The translations under genes were made by a program, and so were the position numbers. A stretch of DNA of 29,394 nt from JBGTNQ01 sp038212375 (lineage in GTDB: Bacteria; Patescibacteriota; Minisyncoccia; Phycocordibacterales; Zambryskibacteraceae): NCBI GenBank assembly GCA_038212375.1, contig JBBQUO010000006.1:1-29394 (forward strand), written 5' to 3'. This document shows positions 13,244 through 19,104 of this stretch, piece by piece (position 1 is the stretch's first letter; the number at the start of each line of letters is the position of its first letter). Below the pieces are notes generated by a model. That model ran no database searches. It was not told the DNA's origin and saw only the letters and a program-made list of their open reading frames with translations.

Positions 13244-13272
13244 ACACAACAACCCCGAAAGGGGTTTTGTGC
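13244..13272 (+). terminator. Repeated terminator-like hairpin after R1-Leu
   Basis: AACCCC-gaaa-GGGGTT hairpin and T-rich end; its 29 bases equal the minus strand of 2648-2676. Confidence 0.65.
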
Positions 13273-13368
13273 GTTTGTGCCGGGTTCATGTATATCGCAA
13301 ATAGTAATCTGCGACCAACTCCTATCCCATCTTCCTCTTTTATGCTATAAAAGACGGGTTCGCAATAT

Positions 13369-13441
13369 GGTGCCTATGGTGTAATGGTTAACACTCGAGT
13401 TTGTGGAACTCGTGATTCGGGTTCAATTCCCGATAGGCACC
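13369..13441 (+). tRNA. tRNA-His (anticodon GTG)
   Basis: Encoded G-1 pairs with C73, the tRNA-His identity mark. Acceptor GTGCCTA/TAGGCAC, D-stem GTGT...ACAC, anticodon arm CGAGT-TTGTGGA-ACTCG, T-arm TCGGG-TTCAATT-CCCGA. CCA is not encoded. No R1 element follows; a promoter for the next gene begins 8 nt downstream. Confidence 0.95.
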
Positions 13442-13448
13442 CAAATTA

Positions 13449-13476
13449 TTGACTAATATTTTATTTGTGTTATTAT
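13449..13476 (+). promoter_or_regulatory. Promoter of the GIY-YIG gene
   Basis: TTGACT (13449-13454), 16-nt spacer, TATTAT (13471-13476). It gives a leader of about 30 nt with ACAAGGAG before the ATG at 13513. Confidence 0.75.
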
Positions 13477-13512
13477 CTTTGTTAGAGTAATTCTTTCCAA
13501 ACAAGGAGTCAT

Positions 13513-14256
13513 ATGGAAGACATCGTTCTTACTTCAAGAGAACAAAAGTTCAAAATGCGACTAATGCATTTTGGATATTTCACAGTTGATTGGCAATGGG
13601 TTTTGAACACTTTTTGTTCAAATACCTCCGAGCTCACGGCTGAAGAAATGAAAGTTCTTAGGCAGTTTCCTTCAAACGAAGATACGCTTTTCGGTAGGAT
13701 ATGCCGACGAACTGACCATGCACTAATAGAAGGTCATGGTAGCGGGGAGACTATTGATCCTAGGGGGGTTGATTGGTTGATTCGCTGGTTTGTAACGGGG
13801 TCGAAAAAATCCTTCGAACAAACGCAACTTTTCATGTTTCAGCAAGCTAGGAAAAAACTTGCTACTGAAATCGGTGAAAGGCACCTCAGTCATGAGGAGC
13901 GTCGAGAGCGTGAGAAAGAACAGTCACGTGAGAGAGACCAACTTAATGCTCAGTCAGGGCATATATACGTAGTAAAAGCTCCCTGCCAGGAAAGGGGATG
14001 GATTTACAAGATAGGCAGGACTACAAACCTTCACGGTAGAAAAAATGGCTATCAAACTCATACTGCAGAAAGGTTTGAGTGGCATAGCACGTTTGAGGTC
14101 CGTCATGTGAATGATGTTGAGCGTATGCTACACAGGCATTTCGCCTCAAAGAATATTTATGGGTATTCAACCATGAGGGAGTGGTTTGCTTTATCAGCTA
14201 TTGATTTAGCTACTATTCCTAAGTTAGTTGAATCTCATTTGCTTCTTGAACAATAG
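13513..14256 (+). CDS. GIY-YIG-like (T5orf172/MUG113) domain protein
   Basis: 247 residues. The N-terminal 110 residues are an unrecognised, aromatic-rich domain. A charged helix follows (HLSHEERREREKEQSRERDQ). The C-terminal domain, from about 149, is of the T5orf172/MUG113 branch of GIY-YIG nucleases: GHIYVVKAP, GWIYKIGRTTNLHGRKNGYQ, then a His/Glu-rich VERMLHRHFASKNI and MREWFALS. Such domains occur in phage and mobile-element proteins and are thought to be nucleases. The strong AAGGAG (spacing 6), own promoter and terminator make it a self-contained unit, possibly acquired. Confidence 0.85.
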   Translation: MEDIVLTSREQKFKMRLMHFGYFTVDWQWVLNTFCSNTSELTAEEMKVLRQFPSNEDTLFGRICRRTDHALIEGHGSGETIDPRGVDWLIRWFVTGSKKSFEQTQLFMFQQARKKLATEIGERHLSHEERREREKEQSRERDQLNAQSGHIYVVKAPCQERGWIYKIGRTTNLHGRKNGYQTHTAERFEWHSTFEVRHVNDVERMLHRHFASKNIYGYSTMREWFALSAIDLATIPKLVESHLLLEQ

Positions 14257-14262
14257 TTTCAT

Positions 14263-14294
14263 GGTCCCAAGTAACTCCACTTGGGACCTTTTTT
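14263..14294 (+). terminator. Intrinsic terminator
   Basis: 10-bp perfect stem GGTCCCAAGT/ACTTGGGACC, 6-nt loop, six T. Confidence 0.92.
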
Positions 14295-14296
14295 AT

Positions 14297-14407
14297 TTAA
14301 AATTTGAAAGATGAAAAATTAAACGTAGGAATATAAAGAGTTGTGTCATTTTTTGTCTCAAACACAGTTCTAACACTCTCCACCACGTCACCCAAGTTTT
14401 TCAGCTC
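14297..14407 (-). pseudogene. Decayed 3' end of an unknown gene, copy 1
   Basis: Between an in-frame stop and TAA (14297-14299) the minus strand encodes 36 residues with core LGDVVESVRTVFETKNDTT then LYIP, without a start codon. It is a close paralogue of 15275-15457. The differences are mostly silent or conservative (E/E, K/R, L/I), showing both were once protein-coding. Family not recognised. Confidence 0.65.
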
Positions 14408-14453
14408 TCAATAGAGCCACGCCGTGACACACCCCTAAAGGGAATCGAACTGG

Positions 14454-14459
14454 TATAAT
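14454..14459 (+). promoter_or_regulatory. Extended -10 box of the COG4705-like gene
   Basis: TGG-TATAAT, 7 nt before ATG 14467; leaderless spacing. Confidence 0.6.
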
Positions 14460-14466
14460 CTTGTGT

Positions 14467-15273
14467 ATGCAAATATCACAAGAAGATAGTTCATCAAAAT
14501 CAGTTACGTTGTTAAGTAAGGTTCCAGAAATTACGCTATTTTTTTGGATTATTAAAATATTGTGTACGACTGTGGGTGAAACAGCCGCAGATCTTTTAAA
14601 CGTAAATTTAAACCTTGGACTGACAATCACAAGTGTAGTGATGGGTATCTTGCTTATTGTTGCTTTGATTTTTCAATTTAAATCAAAAAAATATGTGCCA
14701 AGCATATACTGGCTCGCGGTTGTCCTCATTAGTGTTGTGGGGACACTCATCACAGATAATCTCACTGACAATCTAGGGATTTCACTTATAACAACAACTA
14801 TTATCTTTGCCATAATTCTTGCAGCCACTTTCGTTGTTTGGTATCTAAAAGAAAGGACACTATCTATCCACTCCATCTATACTAGCAAGAGGGAAGCGTT
14901 CTATTGGCTCGCCATCCTTTTTACTTTCGCTCTCGGTACCGCAGCTGGGGATTTGTTGGCAGAAAGGTTGAACGTCGGGTACCTTTTGTCAGCTATCATA
15001 TTTGCTGGTTCGATTGTGTTGGTGTATATGGCGCACAAGTTATTTAAACTAAATGCAGTATTCTCATTCTGGGCTGCCTACATCCTCACTCGACCTCTCG
15101 GAGCTTCAATTGGTGATTATCTGTCACAATCGCACGATGATGGAGGTTTGGGGCTAGGTACTGTCATAACGAGTGTAATATTTTTGTTAGCAATTTTGGT
15201 TACAGTCATATACCTTACCAAAACAAAAAGGGACGTGATTACTACTGATGCTTTTGCTCATAAACTAATTTAG
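14467..15273 (+). CDS. COG4705-like multi-pass membrane protein with four internal repeats
   Basis: 268 residues from ATG 14467, the codon 7 nt after the TATAAT box. Eight or so membrane helices are arranged as four similar units of about 55-60 residues, each with a small-residue/Asp motif: TVGETAADLL, VVGTLITDNL, ALGTAAGDLL, PLGASIGDYL, followed by a second helix beginning LGLTITSV, LGISLITT, VGYLLSAI, LGTVITSV. This matches my memory of the COG4705 family of uncharacterised membrane proteins. The conserved Asp/Thr sites suggest ion or metal handling, as inference. The gene is flanked by two decayed copies of another gene end. Confidence 0.8.
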   Translation: MQISQEDSSSKSVTLLSKVPEITLFFWIIKILCTTVGETAADLLNVNLNLGLTITSVVMGILLIVALIFQFKSKKYVPSIYWLAVVLISVVGTLITDNLTDNLGISLITTTIIFAIILAATFVVWYLKERTLSIHSIYTSKREAFYWLAILFTFALGTAAGDLLAERLNVGYLLSAIIFAGSIVLVYMAHKLFKLNAVFSFWAAYILTRPLGASIGDYLSQSHDDGGLGLGTVITSVIFLLAILVTVIYLTKTKRDVITTDAFAHKLI

Positions 15274-15274
15274 T

Positions 15275-15457
15275 TTAAGTTTGATTCAAGATAGGAATAT
15301 AAATTGTCGTATCATTCCTCCTCTCAAACACAGTTCTAACAGCTTCCACCACGTCACCCAGATATGACGCCCGCTGTGTTTTCTGATTTTTTTCATAGAT
15401 GGTTCCGTGGTAGGTCAGCGAGAGAGCGTGTCTGTTTGTGGTGCCAAATCGTTGCTT
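15275..15457 (-). pseudogene. Decayed 3' end of an unknown gene, copy 2
   Basis: A 60-residue open stretch on the minus strand with no start codon (in-frame TGA at 15458-15460). It includes TNRHALSLTYHGTIYEK and YLGDVVEAVRTVFERRNDTT, ending NQT. It is longer than copy 1 and shares its last ~25 codons. An 18-base part (15395-15412) also recurs, inverted, inside the deacetylase gene at 16028-16045. Family not recognised. Confidence 0.65.
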
Positions 15458-15500
15458 TCAGTTATTGAAGGCTCAAATTTAACACAAATATAGATATTTA

Positions 15501-15528
15501 TTGACTTTCCTATAAAATAAGGTATTTC
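15501..15528 (+). promoter_or_regulatory. Promoter of the candidate structured RNA
   Basis: TTGACT (15501-15506), 16-nt spacer, TATTTC (15523-15528). No coding start follows at a useful distance. Confidence 0.5.
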
Positions 15529-15534
15529 TGACAT

Positions 15535-15822
15535 AGATCGTTTGCCTGTCACTGGAGGAGACTGTGATAAACACAAAGCTAGATTCGCTCACCATTTCGT
15601 GCCTCAGATGAAAAGTTGAACAAGGTCTCACCAAGTTTTGATGCTGCAGGCTAGAGTATAGTCGATACCTGCGTGCGATGCACAGTAAGGATCAAAGATG
15701 TGACCGCCCCGCCCTGGAAGTTCCAGAGCCAAGTCTCACTCCAACGACTTGGATGTTTATACAGGCGATGTCTGCATCGCCGGAAGAACCACCCATCAAA
15801 CACTAATAGGTGGTTCTATTTT
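15535..15822 (+). ncRNA. Candidate structured non-coding RNA (~290 nt)
   Basis: A 290-base stretch with no plausible ORF, a promoter at its 5' side and a terminator at its 3' side. Its 3' half is a row of strong hairpins: GCAGG/CCTGC (15646-15672), GTGC-gat-GCAC, CTGGAA-g-TTCCAG (15714-15726), CCAAGTC/GACTTGG (15729-15752), GGCGATG-tctg-CATCGCC (15764-15781) and AGAACCACC/GGTGGTTCT (15785-15817). It is more GC-rich than neighbouring spacers. I checked by eye for the hallmarks of RNase P RNA, tmRNA, SRP RNA and T-boxes and found none. It could also be the 5' leader of the deacetylase gene, but a separate promoter lies after its terminator. Confidence 0.45.
15785..15822 (+). terminator. Terminator of the candidate RNA
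   Basis: 9-bp stem AGAACCACC/GGTGGTTCT, 15-nt loop, ATTTT tail that runs into the next promoter's -35 box. Confidence 0.6.
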
Positions 15823-15848
15823 GACTTTACTTCCATATCCTTTATATT
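15821..15848 (+). promoter_or_regulatory. Promoter of the polysaccharide deacetylase gene
   Basis: TTGACT (15821-15826), 16-nt spacer, TATATT (15843-15848), 8 nt before ATG 15857. Confidence 0.7.
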
Positions 15849-15856
15849 GTGAATCA

Positions 15857-16972
15857 ATGACACCTTCTCCATACAAACACTATCTCATCTGTGTCTTTCT
15901 CTGTTTTATTCTCGCGTGCTCAGTGTCAGTGAATGAAAGATTTATGGGTAGCTATGCTTCATATGCAACTCGGCATTTCTCATTCTTCCAAAAACATAAT
16001 CAAGCATCTGTAAGTGAAAACACTGAATACCACGGAACCATCTATCACATTTTTTTCCACAGTCTTATTATTTACCCTGAGCTCGCATACACTGCCGATG
16101 AAAAAGGGAGTTCGTACGAAAGTTACATGATCACCCGAGATCAATTTAATTCGATTCTCAGTGAACTGTATCGAAATAATTATATTCTTATTGATATAGC
16201 GTCGATCTATTCTGTCGACGCGAGTGGTGCAGTATCGCAAAAACCTCTCTTTATTCCGAAAGGTAAAAAACCGCTGATCATTTCACTCGATGATCTAAGT
16301 TATTACTCATACATGCGAGGAAGGGGATTTGCAAATAAGCTTGTATTAGATACCGATGGAAGAGTTGCTACAGAGGTGATCACTCCAAAAGGAGAAACTG
16401 TTGTAACTCGTGATGGAGACGTTGTTCCGATACTTGATGATTTTGTGGCTTCGCATCCTGACTTTTCTCAGGGTAATGCAAAAGGGGTAATAGCGCTCAC
16501 AGGATTTGAAGGAATTTTAGGATACAGGACTGATAGCAGGCATGCGAGTTCCTCTGAGGCAGTGGGTGAAACGCTGAGGGCTATTAAGGTCGCACAGGTA
16601 CTCAAATCTGAAGGATGGAAGTTTGCAAGTCATAGTTACTCGCACGACCATAGTTTTTTAACTGGAAGCATTTCTCTCGACGATTTAAAAAAAGACACAC
16701 AAGAGTGGGACAACGAAGTAAAGCCTCTTGTGGGGAATACAGATATATTTATTGGACCTTTTGGACAGATATTTTCTGTACATGATCCAAGAAGAAACTA
16801 TTTGATATCGCGTGGATTCCGAATGTTTTGTGGTGTTGGAATGGATCTGTATCTTCATTACTTTCATGACCATGTAATGATGAATAGGGCTGATATCGAT
16901 GGATACAGGATTTCTCACAATCCGATTGAGCTCAAAGGATATTTCGAAGTAGCTGCTTTGAAGAATGAATAG
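15857..16972 (+). CDS. Polysaccharide deacetylase-like exported protein
   Basis: 371 residues from ATG 15857; an upstream in-frame TTG is rejected because the promoter -10 box lies between. The N-terminus (YKHYLICVFLCFILACSVSV) is a signal peptide or membrane anchor. NodB-type motifs follow: FFHSLI, LIISLDD (Asp145-Asp146) and SHSYSHDH (His259 and His263 as the metal pair), then FIGPFGQIF. There is a long insertion between motifs (150-230). Such enzymes remove acetyl groups from cell-wall or surface glycans. Exact substrate unknown. Probably leaderless and monocistronic. Confidence 0.85.
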   Translation: MTPSPYKHYLICVFLCFILACSVSVNERFMGSYASYATRHFSFFQKHNQASVSENTEYHGTIYHIFFHSLIIYPELAYTADEKGSSYESYMITRDQFNSILSELYRNNYILIDIASIYSVDASGAVSQKPLFIPKGKKPLIISLDDLSYYSYMRGRGFANKLVLDTDGRVATEVITPKGETVVTRDGDVVPILDDFVASHPDFSQGNAKGVIALTGFEGILGYRTDSRHASSSEAVGETLRAIKVAQVLKSEGWKFASHSYSHDHSFLTGSISLDDLKKDTQEWDNEVKPLVGNTDIFIGPFGQIFSVHDPRRNYLISRGFRMFCGVGMDLYLHYFHDHVMMNRADIDGYRISHNPIELKGYFEVAALKNE

Positions 16973-16993
16973 TATTTCTGAAAGTCACGCTTT

Positions 16994-17290
16994 TTATAAG
17001 TACTTCATGCCGTATTTTCGCATTGCTTCTTCCACTGCACGGATACCTTTCCCTTTTGCGGTTACTTGGTAGGAACCAAGTTTTATTTTTTTGAGCATAG
17101 CTTCCTTTTCAAGTTTTTTCAGTTTGAGTGTTAATGTGCGACTCGATATGCCCAAGAGGGAAGCTTCGAGTTCTCCAAAACGTTTTGGACCAGACAAAAG
17201 GTCGCGAATGATGAGCATAGTCCATGTATCCGAAAGAAGACTCGCCGTTTTGTGTATGGGGCAGTCGCCGATGCACGATTTCTTTTTCAT
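16994..17290 (-). CDS. HxlR-family transcriptional regulator
   Basis: 98 residues, a winged-helix protein with the HxlR pattern: CIGDCPIHKTASLLSDTWTM then LIIRDLLSGPKRFGELEASL and GISSRTLTLKLKKLEKEAML. Cys6 and Cys10 lie where HxlR proteins often carry a redox- or aldehyde-sensing cysteine. It is divergent from a nitroreductase gene with a palindrome in the shared spacer, so it likely controls both. A TATAGT box 6 nt before its ATG suggests a leaderless message. Confidence 0.92.
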   Translation of the reverse strand: MKKKSCIGDCPIHKTASLLSDTWTMLIIRDLLSGPKRFGELEASLLGISSRTLTLKLKKLEKEAMLKKIKLGSYQVTAKGKGIRAVEEAMRKYGMKYL

Positions 17291-17323
17291 GCGATTACTA
17301 TACCATAGGAAACCTCTATATTC

Positions 17324-17354
17324 ACTTTACTTTGTAAAGTTACATCGCTATAAT
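17324..17354 (+). promoter_or_regulatory. Nitroreductase promoter with HxlR operator-like palindrome
   Basis: TTTACT (17326-17331), 17-nt spacer, TATAAT (17349-17354). The perfect palindrome ACTTTAC-ttt-GTAAAGT (17324-17340) covers the -35 box, the right place for repression by the divergent HxlR protein. Confidence 0.7.
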
Positions 17355-17381
17355 TGAAACAATTAATTAACCAAACAATAT

Positions 17382-18014
17382 ATGAATACCATCATCGATG
17401 CATTGAAGTGGAGATACGCAACACAAGTGTTTGATCAAACAAAAAAACTTTCAGCCAATCAGCTCGATACCATTCTCGAAAGTGCAATCCTTGCGCCGAC
17501 ATCATTTGGTCTTCAGCCCGTACGATTTATTCTCGTAAAGAATCCTGAGATCCGCGCGAAGCTTCGTGAGGCAGGCTACAACCAACCAAAGATAACTGAT
17601 GCCTCTGACCTTGTTGTCATCGCAGTCCCAAAAGTTATGAATGATGCAACTGTTGATGAGTTTATACAGTCTATTAGTGATGTGCGCGGACTATCACTTG
17701 AAAGTCTAAGAGGATATAGCGATATGATTAAGAGTGCGGTAAACGGTCGCACACCCGAACAAAGAGTAGAGTGGGCAACTCGCCAAGGTTACATTGCGCT
17801 CGGAGTCATCATTGCAGCATGTGCACTTGAAGGAGTAGACGCAGGTCCTATGGAGGGTTTTGATCCAAAGCAGTTTGATGAAATACTTGGTCTCGATGCC
17901 ATGGGACTTGAGTCTAAGGTGATGATTGCTATTGGATTTAGGTCAGAAGAAGATACTATGGCACACGCTGCAAAAGTGAGATTCCCAAAGGGGAAGATGA
18001 TAATAGAGATATAG
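17382..18014 (+). CDS. NAD(P)H-dependent nitroreductase-family oxidoreductase
   Basis: 210 residues with the nitroreductase FMN fold: ALKWRYATQVFDQTKKLSAN, LESAILAPTSFGLQPVRFIL (FMN-phosphate and ring contacts), QGYIALGVIIAACALEGVDA, GPMEGFDPKQFDEILGL, VMIAIGFRSEED. It resembles the NfsB/YfkO type. It reduces quinones, nitroaromatics or similar electrophiles with FMN. Divergent from HxlR, a common arrangement for electrophile- or oxidant-inducible enzymes. Confidence 0.93.
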   Translation: MNTIIDALKWRYATQVFDQTKKLSANQLDTILESAILAPTSFGLQPVRFILVKNPEIRAKLREAGYNQPKITDASDLVVIAVPKVMNDATVDEFIQSISDVRGLSLESLRGYSDMIKSAVNGRTPEQRVEWATRQGYIALGVIIAACALEGVDAGPMEGFDPKQFDEILGLDAMGLESKVMIAIGFRSEEDTMAHAAKVRFPKGKMIIEI

Positions 18015-18104
18015 TATATTTCGCCTTCATTATTTTGCTACCACACCATCTCTTTTGGCGGAGTCTTTGGTATACTACTTTTTTAATTACTTATATTATT
18101 GCTT

Positions 18105-18599
18105 ATGTACACAAAATCAGATCTCGAAAAGTCACTCGCAAACGAATTTCGTATTATCAAGCACTTGTTTACTAAAATTCCGGATGGAGCAATGCTCTAT
18201 AAGCCGACCGAAGGACAGAGAACAACTCTTGAGCTTCTTCAATACCTCTCTATGGTAGGGCCTGCGACACTCGCAGCAATAAAAGCTGGTGATACATCAG
18301 TGTTTATGCCGTACGTTGAATCTGCAAAATCAGTAACAGGAGAAAATTTTCTTGAGCGTTTTGAGGCGAGTGAAGCAGAAACTATGAAGACATTGTCAGA
18401 GCTCACTGAAGCAATGCTTGCTGAAAAAATTGATATGTTCCGCATGGGTGAGATGACGAAGGGGGTTTACTTGGTTGAGACCATTCTCAAATGGCTCGCA
18501 GCATACAAAATGCAACTCTTCCTCTATGCGAAAGCGGCGGGGAATAGCTCAATCGGAACAAGTAATCTCTGGGGAGGTTTTGACATGGAACCCGCATAA
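18105..18599 (+). CDS. DinB-like four-helix protein
   Basis: 164 residues from ATG 18105 (an in-frame TTG lies two codons upstream). All-helical: LEKSLANEFRIIKHLFTKIP, YKPTEGQRTTLELLQYLSMV, FLERFEASEAETMKTLSELT, VETILKWLAAYKMQLFLYAK. This reads like a DinB/DUF1569-type four-helix bundle, a family often binding a metal through His residues, but the usual His triad is not evident. Function unknown, possibly thiol- or stress-linked. The SET-domain gene starts 6 nt after its stop. Confidence 0.65.
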   Translation: MYTKSDLEKSLANEFRIIKHLFTKIPDGAMLYKPTEGQRTTLELLQYLSMVGPATLAAIKAGDTSVFMPYVESAKSVTGENFLERFEASEAETMKTLSELTEAMLAEKIDMFRMGEMTKGVYLVETILKWLAAYKMQLFLYAKAAGNSSIGTSNLWGGFDMEPA

Positions 18600-18605
18600 C
18601 ACTCA

Positions 18606-19082
18606 ATGGAGAGTTACTTTGAGGTGAGGCAAGCAGCACATGGGCGCGGACTCTATGCAGGAATATCATTTCCAAAAGATGAAACACTTTTTGAAATAAA
18701 AGGTGTGCTCATTTCTTGTGATGAAGATGCAGATATCGATGAAGAAACAAGATCAAACACGATTCGTTTTGACGAAGAGTTGTATCTCAGTCCAAAAGGG
18801 GAACTCTCAAATTTCCTCAATCATTCGTGTAATCCAAATGTAAAGATTGTAAAACGCAGAGGGAAACTGTACTGTGTTTCAATACGCCCGCTTAAGCGAA
18901 ATGATGAAATGGTGTTCGATTATTCAACCATACTCGCTTCTGACGATAGCTGGGAAATGAAGTGTGGTTGTGGCGCTAATGTATGCAGAGGCGTCGTACA
19001 AAAGTTCGACATGTTACCTATCGCGCTTCAAAAAAAGTATACAAAGAAAGGTGTCGTGCCTGCCTACATCTTGAGAATATAA
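18606..19082 (+). CDS. SET-domain protein (probable protein-lysine methyltransferase)
   Basis: 158 residues with a complete small SET domain: HGRGLYAG (SAM-binding start), SNFLNHSCNPNVKI (NHSCNPN at 72-78), NDEMVFDYS (FDY at 104-106) and a post-SET Cys cluster CGCGANVCRG (C120, C122, C127) that should bind zinc with another ligand. SET enzymes transfer methyl groups from SAM to lysines and are mainly eukaryotic; bacterial ones exist in several phyla and in CPR. Target unknown. Probably co-transcribed with the DinB-like gene. Confidence 0.9.
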   Translation: MESYFEVRQAAHGRGLYAGISFPKDETLFEIKGVLISCDEDADIDEETRSNTIRFDEELYLSPKGELSNFLNHSCNPNVKIVKRRGKLYCVSIRPLKRNDEMVFDYSTILASDDSWEMKCGCGANVCRGVVQKFDMLPIALQKKYTKKGVVPAYILRI

Positions 19083-19091
19083 TTATTGATT

Positions 19092-19097
19092 TACAAT
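19092..19097 (+). promoter_or_regulatory. -10 box of the ABC transporter gene
   Basis: TACAAT, 7 nt before ATG 19105; a TTGAGA lies 15 nt upstream, overlapping the end of the SET gene. Confidence 0.5.
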
Positions 19098-19104
19098 TCG
19101 CCGT

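Noticed and set aside
13513..14256. Group I intron homing endonuclease
   Set aside because: The GIY-YIG-like domain is of the T5orf172 type and no intron or interrupted host gene surrounds it.
15261..15277. 17-base palindrome TAAACTAA-t-TTAGTTTA as terminator
   Set aside because: Too AT-rich to be stable and no T-run; it merely spans the facing stop codons of two convergent reading frames.
15535..15822. RNase P RNA, tmRNA or SRP RNA
   Set aside because: The conserved GAGGAAAGUCC, the tmRNA tRNA-like ends with tag ORF, and the SRP GGUCCGGAAGGAAGCAG-type loop are not seen; kept only as an unknown structured RNA.
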